NCBI GenBank assembly: GCA_017990305.1
Contig: JAGNOB010000171.1
Location: 1 to 5,190 of the forward strand
DNA: 5,190 bases
Reading direction: 5' to 3'
Origin: Leucobacter sp.
Lineage (GTDB): Bacteria > Actinomycetota > Actinomycetes > Actinomycetales > Microbacteriaceae
The notes beneath the pieces are model-generated. The model saw only the letters and a list, made by a program, of their open reading frames with translations. It had not been told where the DNA came from and did not search any database. Position numbers and translations under genes: made by a program. Position 1 is the first letter of the stretch, and every line of letters begins with the position of its first letter. Shown here piece by piece: positions 1-5,064 of this stretch.

Positions 1-2
1 CA

Positions 3-53
3 CGTGAGAATACGCAGGACAAGGCGGCGCTGATCCGGAGCGTCCGTGAGTAG
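3..53 (+). CDS. 3' end of an unidentified plus-strand gene (5' truncated)
   Basis: Reading in frame 3 from the window edge gives 16 codons ending in TAG at 51-53. The peptide is RENTQDKAALIRSVRE, a charged, probably helical tail. The stop lies one base before a perfect 40-bp palindrome followed by TTTT on the plus strand, which is the arrangement expected at the end of a plus-strand gene. The gene would converge on the minus-strand tRNA-Gly. Frame 2 closes at once and frame 1 closes at 31-33 after an arginine-rich stretch that looks less like protein. Too little is present to name a product, and a non-coding edge cannot be excluded. Confidence 0.35.
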   Translation, partial: RENTQDKAALIRSVRE

Positions 54-54
54 C

Positions 55-96
55 AACGCAGAAGGCCCCACCAGCTGGTGGGGCCTTCTGCGTTTT
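55..96 (+). terminator. Intrinsic terminator, perfect 40-bp palindrome, probably bidirectional
   Basis: Positions 55-74 and 75-94 are exact reverse complements, giving a GC-rich stem of up to about 18 bp around a CCAGCTGG tip. On the plus strand the stem runs into a TTTT tract (93-96), suiting termination of the gene ending at 53. On the minus strand it begins two bases after the CCA end of tRNA-Gly and ends in only two T residues. It therefore probably also stops the tRNA transcript, though with a weaker tail. Confidence 0.85.
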
Positions 97-169
97 GGAG
101 GGGATGACGGGAATCGAACCCGCGTAATCAGTTTGGAAGACTGAGGCTCTACCATTGAGCTACATCCCC
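96..169 (-). tRNA. tRNA-Gly (anticodon UCC)
   Basis: The minus strand folds as a complete cloverleaf. The acceptor stem pairs GGGGATG (169-163) with CATCCCC (106-100). The D arm contains GCTC-AATGGTA-GAGC. The anticodon stem TCAGT/ACTGA encloses loop CTTCCAA with anticodon TCC, which reads GGA and GGG codons. The T arm has GGG-TTCGATT-CCC with one G-U closing pair. The discriminator base is U73, as expected for bacterial tRNA-Gly, and the 3' CCA is encoded in the DNA (98-96). The total is 74 nt including CCA. It lies between the carbonic anhydrase gene and a palindromic terminator, with a candidate -10 box at 214-209. Confidence 0.97.
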
Positions 170-189
170 AGACCACGGAAGTGGTCTGG
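168..189 (-). repeat. Leader hairpin abutting the 5' end of tRNA-Gly
   Basis: Positions 168-176 and 181-189 form a perfect 9-bp inverted repeat around a 4-base loop. On the minus strand it reads CCAGACCAC-TTCC-GTGGTCTGG. Its 3' arm takes in the first two bases of the mature tRNA (169 and 168), so the hairpin and the acceptor stem compete for those two G residues. It has no T tract, so it is not an obvious terminator. It may influence RNase P processing of the precursor or may be incidental. Confidence 0.6.
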
Positions 190-208
190 CGCTTTACGCG
201 ACTCATCG

Positions 209-214
209 AGCATA
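209..214 (-). promoter_or_regulatory. Candidate -10 box for tRNA-Gly
   Basis: The minus strand reads TATGCT here, a good match to the TAnnnT -10 element of actinobacterial housekeeping sigma factors. It would place the transcription start near 202 and give a leader of roughly 30 nt that includes the hairpin at 168-189. I see no convincing -35 hexamer at 16-18 bp upstream, where the sequence is C-rich, so this is a moderate call. Confidence 0.4.
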
Positions 215-238
215 CTGCATGGGGGTGCGCGGCGGCGA

Positions 239-260
239 ACGCGCCACGCCTTCGGCGCGT
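239..260 (-). repeat. Hairpin downstream of the carbonic anhydrase gene
   Basis: ACGCGCC (239-245) and GGCGCGT (254-260) form a 7-bp GC-only-but-one stem with an 8-base loop, 21 bp beyond the carbonic anhydrase stop codon. No T tract follows on either strand. It could act as a tailless terminator or protect the mRNA 3' end, but the sequence alone does not show termination. The rest of the 170-281 gap holds only the tRNA-Gly leader and its candidate promoter. Confidence 0.35.
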
Positions 261-281
261 CATGCCACCTGGAGCGGTCCC

Positions 282-818
282 CTATTCGGCAGTCGCTTCC
301 CTGTGGTTGTCGGTGTACTGCAGGTACGCCGCCGAGTTGAGTCGAACGGCTTCTCGATCGGAGTCCCGCAATTCACGTACGACCCTGGCAGGAACGCCCG
401 CGACGAGGGAGTGCGGCGGGATGATCATCCCCTGCGGCACGACGGCCCCTGCCGCGACGAGGGAGCCCTCCCCCACAACCGCTTCGTTGAGTACGGTGGC
501 ACTCATGCCGATGAGGCAGCCGTTCTCGACGGTGGCGCCGTGTACGACGGCGTTGTGGCCCATCGAGACATCGTTGCCGATGGTCGTGGCCTGTCCGACG
601 AACGTGTGGACTACAACGCCGTCCTGCAGGTTCGTACGTTCGCCAATGTGGATCGCATCTGAGTCGCCCCGCACGACGGCGTTGTACCAGACGCTTGAGT
701 CGGCCCCGATGGTTACTTTCCCGACGATGATCGAGCCCGGCGCGAGCCACGCGCTCTCATGTACCTCGGGCGCGCCGTACGGGTCGACACTAATGATTCG
801 TCCATGGTGGTTTGTCAT
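282..818 (-). CDS. Gamma-class carbonic anhydrase family protein (left-handed beta-helix)
   Basis: The 178-residue product carries repeated hexapeptides of the left-handed beta-helix fold from about residue 20 to 145, for example APGSIIVGKVTIGADSSVW and AVVGEGSLVAAGAVV. The gamma carbonic anhydrase zinc ligands are present as H71, H88 and H93 in the GVVVHT and GHNAVVHG motifs. The conserved R50, D52, Q65 and D66 also match the family active site. The enzyme interconverts CO2 and bicarbonate as a cytosolic trimer with metal sites at subunit interfaces. The acidic proton-shuttle residues of archaeal Cam are absent (serine follows D52, and the acidic loop is missing), which places it with the shorter CamH-like or YrdA-like proteins, some of which show little activity in vitro. 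The ATG start has AAAGGAG six bases upstream. A terminator hairpin lies just before that site. The specific substrate is less certain than the family. Confidence 0.92.
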   Translation of the reverse strand: MTNHHGRIISVDPYGAPEVHESAWLAPGSIIVGKVTIGADSSVWYNAVVRGDSDAIHIGERTNLQDGVVVHTFVGQATTIGNDVSMGHNAVVHGATVENGCLIGMSATVLNEAVVGEGSLVAAGAVVPQGMIIPPHSLVAGVPARVVRELRDSDREAVRLNSAAYLQYTDNHREATAE

Positions 819-824
819 TGCACA

Positions 825-831
825 CTCCTTT
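825..831 (-). promoter_or_regulatory. Shine-Dalgarno site of the carbonic anhydrase gene
   Basis: The minus strand reads AAAGGAG, the strongest ribosome-binding site in the window, six bases before the ATG at 818-816. It fixes the start. It begins four bases after the last T of the upstream terminator tail, so the hairpin and the ribosome-binding site are nearly contiguous. Confidence 0.85.
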
Positions 832-835
832 GGGT

Positions 836-869
836 AAACAAAAAGGCCCTTACTCTAAGAGTAAGGGCC
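836..869 (-). terminator. Intrinsic terminator after tRNA-Asn / leader hairpin of the carbonic anhydrase gene
   Basis: Positions 845-856 and 858-869 are perfect reverse complements around one base, realistically a 10-bp stem with a 5-base loop. The hairpin is followed on the minus strand by TTTTTGTTT (844-836). This is a canonical Rho-independent terminator for the minus-strand transcript from tRNA-Asn, whose 3' end is six bases upstream. The plus strand has only a short ATTT after the stem, so termination is directed mainly to the minus strand. Confidence 0.88.
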
Positions 870-874
870 ATTTG

Positions 875-947
875 CTCCCCCGGTTGGGCTCGAACCAACG
901 ACATCCTGATTAACAGTCAAGCGCTCTGCCAGCTGAGCTACAGGGGA
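875..947 (-). tRNA. tRNA-Asn (anticodon GUU)
   Basis: The minus strand folds as a standard 73-nt cloverleaf. The acceptor stem pairs TCCCCTG (947-941) with CGGGGGA (882-876), with one U-G pair. The D arm contains GCTC-AGCTGGCA-GAGC. The anticodon stem CTTGA/TCAGG closes loop CTGTTAA with anticodon GTT. The T arm has TTGG-TTCGAGC-CCAA. The discriminator is G73, as expected for Asn. The next bases read CAA, so the CCA tail is not encoded and must be added by the CCA-adding enzyme, unlike the tRNA-Gly in the same window. Confidence 0.97.
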
Positions 948-969
948 TCATTGCCGCAGCAACTTGACT

Positions 970-999
970 AGCGTACCAAGCCTTTTGTGGCGGTTGCAA
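970..999 (-). promoter_or_regulatory. Candidate promoter for tRNA-Asn
   Basis: On the minus strand TTGCAA (999-994) and TACGCT (975-970) are separated by 18 bp. They resemble -35 TTGACA and a TAnnnT -10 element. The start would fall near 963, about 16 bases before the mature tRNA. The 948-1019 gap after the ABC ATPase stop has no clear terminator, so read-through from the dnaG operon could also contribute. Confidence 0.5.
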
Positions 1000-1019
1000 A
1001 TCCAGTGCGCACGGCGAGT

Positions 1020-1865
1020 CTATTCCTCGGCAATCTCGTCGTATGCGGTCGAGCGGAGGGCATCAGCGAGCTGTCGAACGTAGTCGTGCTCCGTCCGCCG
1101 GAAGATCGTGTTGATCTCACCGCGGCCCACAATTTTCCCCTGCTGCAGCACGATGACTTCCTCCGCAAGAGCTTCGAGCATGCCAATGTCGTGGCTCACA
1201 AGCACCATCGATGCGCTCGTGCGCTGGCGGTACCACTTGAGCAGTTCGACGATCTTCGGGCGGTTGTTCGCATCAACGCCAAGCGTCGGCTCATCGACGA
1301 TGAGCACTGTCGGGTCGAGCATGAGCGAACGCATCACTGCGACACGCTGGCGCTGCCCCTTCGAGAGTTCGTACGGGAACTCTTGCAACTTGGAAAGCGA
1401 GAGCCCAACGATGTCCATCATCTCGGCCACGAGTTCACCGAGCGGCTCACGGTCGAAGTTTCTGACGCGTTCAACAATGGGCTCAAAGAGCACGTCGCCA
1501 ACGTTGAGCTCCGGCGTAAGAGTTGCACCTGCATCCTGTGCCAGATGACCTACGTACGCAGTGAGCCGTGACCGGCTGCGCCGCGAGAGGCGTTCGAGCG
1601 GCACGTCAAGTGCGCGGGCGTCTCCGCCTGCCGCTTTGATGCGAGCGTTCTTGTCGCCGTCCGTTGCGCGCCCCGCGAGGTACCTCGTGAGTGTTGACTT
1701 GCCAGATCCGCTCTCGCCAAGCACGGCAAGGACGCCGCCGCGTGGCAGCTCGACGCTCACACCTTCCACGGCTTGAAAGGCCCGGCCACCGGCGTGAGCC
1801 GGATAACGTAAGGACAGGTCTGAGGTGTAGAGAACGGGGTCTGCCTCGAGGTTTGGATGTGCCAC
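1020..1865 (-). CDS. ABC transporter ATP-binding protein, oligopeptide (Opp/Dpp) type
   Basis: This is a single nucleotide-binding domain of 281 residues with all core motifs. Walker A GESGSGKST is at 50-58, the Q-loop glutamine at 110, the signature LSKGQRQR from 167, Walker B VLIVDE at 187-192 with the catalytic Glu at 192, and the switch His in VSHD at 225. The phrases LTPELNVGDVLFEPI, FPYELSKGQ and IFRRTEHDYVRQL place it nearest the DppF/OppF/NikE import ATPases, but the cysteine-containing Opp tail is missing. The signature has Lys where most ABC proteins have Gly (LSGGQ), and the D-loop reads LGVD rather than SALD. It has no membrane segment, and no permease or binding protein lies nearby, so its partner and substrate are unknown. 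I chose the GTG at 1865-1863 because AGGTG (1875-1871) sits five bases upstream. The GTG at 1871 overlaps that site. It follows dnaG by 12 bp. Confidence 0.88.
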   Translation of the reverse strand: MAHPNLEADPVLYTSDLSLRYPAHAGGRAFQAVEGVSVELPRGGVLAVLGESGSGKSTLTRYLAGRATDGDKNARIKAAGGDARALDVPLERLSRRSRSRLTAYVGHLAQDAGATLTPELNVGDVLFEPIVERVRNFDREPLGELVAEMMDIVGLSLSKLQEFPYELSKGQRQRVAVMRSLMLDPTVLIVDEPTLGVDANNRPKIVELLKWYRQRTSASMVLVSHDIGMLEALAEEVIVLQQGKIVGRGEINTIFRRTEHDYVRQLADALRSTAYDEIAEE

Positions 1866-1870
1866 AAACA

Positions 1871-1876
1871 CACCTT
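1871..1876 (-). promoter_or_regulatory. Ribosome-binding site that decides the ABC ATPase start
   Basis: AAGGTG lies between the dnaG stop (TAG, 1880-1878) and the ABC gene. It matches the 3' half of the Shine-Dalgarno consensus and is spaced correctly for the GTG at 1865-1863. The earlier in-frame GTG at 1871-1869 shares a base with the site, leaving no spacing. Confidence 0.6.
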
Positions 1877-1877
1877 A

Positions 1878-3731
1878 CTAGTCGTTACGGAGACCCCGCC
1901 TGGCGTGTTCGAGCGCCGCGAGCTGCTCTTGGACGCGCCGGGACGCCTCGCTCGTCGAGTCTCCAATGCGTTGCATGCGGGCGAGCAGCTCTTGTTTCAG
2001 GGAGACAAGGTCCCGGTCAAGCAATGAAATCACGACTTCGCGCGCGTACTCTGGCAGGAGTGCTGGATCGCGCTGCGGCATTGAAGCGATAGCGAGCTCA
2101 CGCACGAGCCCCTGGTGGGTCTGCGGAGTTGCTTCGAGGATGGATTCAATCCAGGAGCCGCCGAGGCTCGGGAGCGCCGTTTGGAGCGCATCGCGCACGA
2201 CGCGCAGGTTGGGCTCGGTGACCTGGGCGGTCACGGCCTGAGACAGCAGCTCGGGCCCAACGGCGGGGCCCTGCTGGATCATCGCCATGAGGGCGTCCCG
2301 TTCGAGCCACACGGCCGGATCCCGTCGGAGTGTCGCAAGGGAGGCCTTGGGCCGTTCGGGATCTCGATCGAGATCGGGCCCCGACCCCGCAAACTCTGGT
2401 TCTGGTTCTGGCTGGGTTTGGCGCGTGTTGCGCACGGCATGCTGCACCTCGCGCAGATCGAGTCCGAGCATCCGCGCCAACTCGCGCGTGTAGCCGGGTC
2501 GCATGCCAGGGTCTTTGATGCCAGCGACAATCGGGGCAGCCTGCCTGAGAGCGGAGACCCTCCCCTCAACCGAATTCAAGTCGAAGCGGGCGATCGCCTG
2601 CTTCAGGGCGAATTCGAACAGCGGCACCTTTTTGTCGAAGAGTTCACGCACCGCTTCGTCACCCTTGTGTAGGCGGAGATCCGCCGGGTCGTAGCCGTCT
2701 GGCGCCACCGCTGCGTAGGTCTGAGCGGTGAACCGCTGCTCTTCTCCGAATGCTCTCAGCGCCGCCTTCTGACCGGCCTCATCAGGGTCGAACGTGAAGA
2801 TCACTTCGGCGGCGGCGTCGTCGCCCATGACACGGCGCAGCATCGAAATATGATCCTTGCCGAAGGCGGTGCCACAAGTCGCGATCGCATCCTCAACACC
2901 AGCGAGATGGCAGGCCATGACATCGGTGTATCCCTCGACGATCACGGCCCTCCGGCCGCGAGAGATTGCCTTCTTCGCCAGATCGAGTCCGTAGAGCACT
3001 CGAGACTTGTGGTAAACGGGCGTTTCAGGGGTGTTCAAGTACTTGGGCCCATTGTCGTCGTCGTAGAGCTTGCGCGCGCCGAAACCAAGCGTCTGCCCGC
3101 TGGTATCCCGGATGGGCCACACCACTCGGCCCCTGAACCGATCGTAGATGCCGCGCTGACCCTCTGAGACAAGCCCAGCCTGCACGAGCTCCTGGGGCGT
3201 GTAGCCAAGCTTTCGAAGGTGTCCGGTGAGGCCGTCCCAGCCGCGCGGCGCGTAGCCGACGCCGAACAGTTCCCACGATGCTTCGTCAAAGCCACGCTGC
3301 GCCAGGAAGGTGCGGGCCGTTGTTGCTTCCTCGCCCATGAGCTGGCCACGATAGAACTCACTCGCCGCCTGATTCGCGGCGAGCAGCCGAGTCCGGTTCG
3401 GGCCTTCCTCGCGCCGCTCGAAGCCCTCTTCGTATGTGAGGACATAGTTGATGCGTGCAGCGAGCCGTTCGACTGCTTCGGCGAATGACAGGTGATCCAT
3501 CTTTTGCACGAAGCTGATGGCGTCGCCGGATTCGCTGCAGCCGAAGCAGTGAAAATATCCGAGCGTTGGTCGTACGTGGAAGCTCGGGCTCCGCTCGTCG
3601 TGGAAGGGGCACAACCCCTTCATCGAATCGATGCCGGCACTCTTGAGCGCAACGTAATCGCCAACGAGGTCGCCGATGTTTGTGCGCCGCTTCACTTCCT
3701 CGACATCAGTCGCCTTTATCCGCCCCGCCAT
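1878..3731 (-). CDS. dnaG: DNA primase DnaG
   Basis: The 617-residue product has the full primase architecture at the usual family length. It makes the short RNA primers for leading- and lagging-strand synthesis at the replication fork, recruited by the replicative helicase DnaB. The N-terminal zinc-binding domain has C41 and H44 (LCPFHDE) and C62 and C65 (FHCFGC). The RNA polymerase core starts near residue 115 and contains the basic FGARKL and PKYLNTPET motifs (217-237). The TOPRIM centre shows EGYTDVMA (E266, D270) and DPDEAG (D315, D317) for metal binding. A proline- and glutamate-rich linker near 435-465 leads to the C-terminal helicase-interaction region. The ATG start gives the family N-terminus, but no Shine-Dalgarno site precedes it. 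A TAnnnT box seven bases upstream suggests leaderless expression. It lies 42 bp after dgt and 12 bp before the ABC ATPase. Confidence 0.98.
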   Translation of the reverse strand: MAGRIKATDVEEVKRRTNIGDLVGDYVALKSAGIDSMKGLCPFHDERSPSFHVRPTLGYFHCFGCSESGDAISFVQKMDHLSFAEAVERLAARINYVLTYEEGFERREEGPNRTRLLAANQAASEFYRGQLMGEEATTARTFLAQRGFDEASWELFGVGYAPRGWDGLTGHLRKLGYTPQELVQAGLVSEGQRGIYDRFRGRVVWPIRDTSGQTLGFGARKLYDDDNGPKYLNTPETPVYHKSRVLYGLDLAKKAISRGRRAVIVEGYTDVMACHLAGVEDAIATCGTAFGKDHISMLRRVMGDDAAAEVIFTFDPDEAGQKAALRAFGEEQRFTAQTYAAVAPDGYDPADLRLHKGDEAVRELFDKKVPLFEFALKQAIARFDLNSVEGRVSALRQAAPIVAGIKDPGMRPGYTRELARMLGLDLREVQHAVRNTRQTQPEPEPEFAGSGPDLDRDPERPKASLATLRRDPAVWLERDALMAMIQQGPAVGPELLSQAVTAQVTEPNLRVVRDALQTALPSLGGSWIESILEATPQTHQGLVRELAIASMPQRDPALLPEYAREVVISLLDRDLVSLKQELLARMQRIGDSTSEASRRVQEQLAALEHARRGLRND

Positions 3732-3738
3732 AGCGCTC

Positions 3739-3744
3739 AGTCTA
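3739..3744 (-). promoter_or_regulatory. Candidate -10 box giving a leaderless dnaG transcript
   Basis: The minus strand reads TAGACT (3744-3739), then seven bases, then the dnaG ATG (3731-3729). This is the spacing at which transcription would begin at the A of the start codon. Leaderless mRNAs of this kind are common in actinobacteria. The absence of any Shine-Dalgarno match before dnaG agrees with it. No -35 hexamer is evident, so the promoter is a proposal. Confidence 0.35.
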
Positions 3745-3773
3745 CTCGGCGGCGGCCTGCTCGGCCCGCCAGG

Positions 3774-5060
3774 TCACACCAACGGAACTTCACACAGTCT
3801 GCGATGCCAGGCAATCGCGGACTGGTCGGTGAGCGACGCCACTTGGTCAACGATCACGCGCTTCGCGGCCGCCTCGTCGCCGGCCTCAGCAAAGTCGGCC
3901 TGGAAGGCAGGCTCAAGGTCGGCGTCCTGCGTGGCCCATAGCGTCTCGAGCAATTCAGTCAGCAGTTCCCGCTGCCGGCGGTAGGTCGGCTGTCTGCGGC
4001 CGCTCGCCATCACGAAGGCCGCGACAATGCCCTTGAGTACCGCGATCTCCGCGTGGATCTCCTGTGGCACGACAAGGCTGGCGCCGTATCGGGTGAGCTG
4101 GGCTTGGTCTGCCGAGGCCATGGTGGCAGCGATTGCCGCACGAGCGAAGTGCCCGATCATGTCACTCGTGAAGTTCTTGAGCTGGGCCTGATGCTGGCGA
4201 GAGCCATCCCATCGGGTGAGCCAGTTCGGTGTGGCCGAGATGCGGTCATACGCCTGCGAGAGCTCGTCAATCGTATAGTCGCCGCCAGCCCACTCGGCGA
4301 CGTCGGCGATGAGCGAGTCGTGGCCCGAGCGGCTTGTGAGAATGAGCGGATCGATGTGATCGCTCACGATCGCGTCTTCAAAATCGTGCACCGAGTACGC
4401 GATATCGTCCGACAGATCCATCGTCTGGGCTTCGGCGCATTTCACGCGCGCCTGAGCGCCCTGCCGCATCCAACGGAACACCTCTGCGTCGTCATCGTAG
4501 TAGCCAAACTTGCCGCTGCCCGAGGGAGCTTCTTCGCGGCTCCACGGGTACTTGCAGCTTGCGTCAAGGGTGGCGCGCGTCAGGTTCAGCCCGGCACTCG
4601 CACCGCTCTGCGTGAAGCGCTTCGCCTCGAGGCGGGTGAGGATGCGGAGAGTCTGCGCGTTGCCCTCGAAGCCACCCGCGTCTTTCGCCCAGTCTGCGAG
4701 CGCACGTTCGCCATTGTGGCCGAAGGGTGGATGGCCGAGGTCGTGGGTGAGGCACGCGGCGTCAACAACGTCGCGGTCCAGACCGAGCGAGGCGGCGAGC
4801 TCCCGCCCAATCTGCGCGACCTCGAGCGAGTGCGTGAGCCTGTTGCGTGCGAAGTCGATGCCAGCGGTCGGGCTGAGCACCTGGGTCTTCGCCGCAAGCT
4901 TGCGCAACCCCGACGAGTGAATCACTCTGGCGCGGTCTCGTTCAAAGTTGCTCCGCACGCCGCTGTGAACCTCGGGCACGAAACGCTCAACGTCGGCCTC
5001 ACGGTACTCACCACGGGCAGGCTGGCTACCGCCACGGCCAGGCATACGGGTATCCGACAC
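3774..5060 (-). CDS. dgt: Deoxyguanosinetriphosphate triphosphohydrolase-like protein (HD domain)
   Basis: The 428-residue product belongs to the Dgt/dNTPase branch of the HD hydrolases, which cleave dNTPs to deoxynucleoside and tripolyphosphate in the cytosol and so limit the dNTP pool. The metal-binding set is visible: H77 in NRLTHSLEVAQ, H106-D107 in LTHDLGHPPFGH, and D219 in LSDDIAYSVHD. Family blocks SSGLRKLAAKTQV (from 49) and GGFEGNAQTLRILT (129-142) are also present. Substrate preference cannot be read from sequence, and actinobacterial members are not all strict dGTPases. I chose the GTG at 5060-5058 because AGGTGG lies eight bases upstream and the previous gene stops four bases earlier. 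The ATG at 5045 is possible but has no ribosome-binding site. A TTG at 5114 would overlap the upstream gene by 50 bp. The dgt-dnaG pairing is seen in other actinobacteria and links dNTP control to replication. Confidence 0.94.
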   Translation of the reverse strand: MSDTRMPGRGGSQPARGEYREADVERFVPEVHSGVRSNFERDRARVIHSSGLRKLAAKTQVLSPTAGIDFARNRLTHSLEVAQIGRELAASLGLDRDVVDAACLTHDLGHPPFGHNGERALADWAKDAGGFEGNAQTLRILTRLEAKRFTQSGASAGLNLTRATLDASCKYPWSREEAPSGSGKFGYYDDDAEVFRWMRQGAQARVKCAEAQTMDLSDDIAYSVHDFEDAIVSDHIDPLILTSRSGHDSLIADVAEWAGGDYTIDELSQAYDRISATPNWLTRWDGSRQHQAQLKNFTSDMIGHFARAAIAATMASADQAQLTRYGASLVVPQEIHAEIAVLKGIVAAFVMASGRRQPTYRRQRELLTELLETLWATQDADLEPAFQADFAEAGDEAAAKRVIVDQVASLTDQSAIAWHRRLCEVPLV

Positions 5061-5064
5061 CGGG

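Noticed and set aside
181..837. 218-codon plus-strand open frame opposite the carbonic anhydrase gene
   Set aside because: The minus strand encodes a complete beta-helix enzyme with a strong ribosome-binding site. The plus-strand frame has low-complexity Thr/Ala/Pro composition and would run over the hairpins and the carbonic anhydrase start.
948..1019. Search for a terminator between the ABC ATPase and tRNA-Asn
   Set aside because: Only short self-complementary words (GTGCGCAC, and a 4-bp stem at 951-962) are present, and none is followed by T residues. No terminator can be supported.
2115..2672. 185-codon plus-strand open frame opposite the dnaG C-terminal region
   Set aside because: It has no family features and lies fully inside dnaG on the other strand.
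3751..3770. GC-rich imperfect hairpin between dgt and dnaG
   Set aside because: The arms pair over about 7 bp with a bulge, but no T tract follows and the next gene is only 20 bases on. It is more likely base composition than a terminator.
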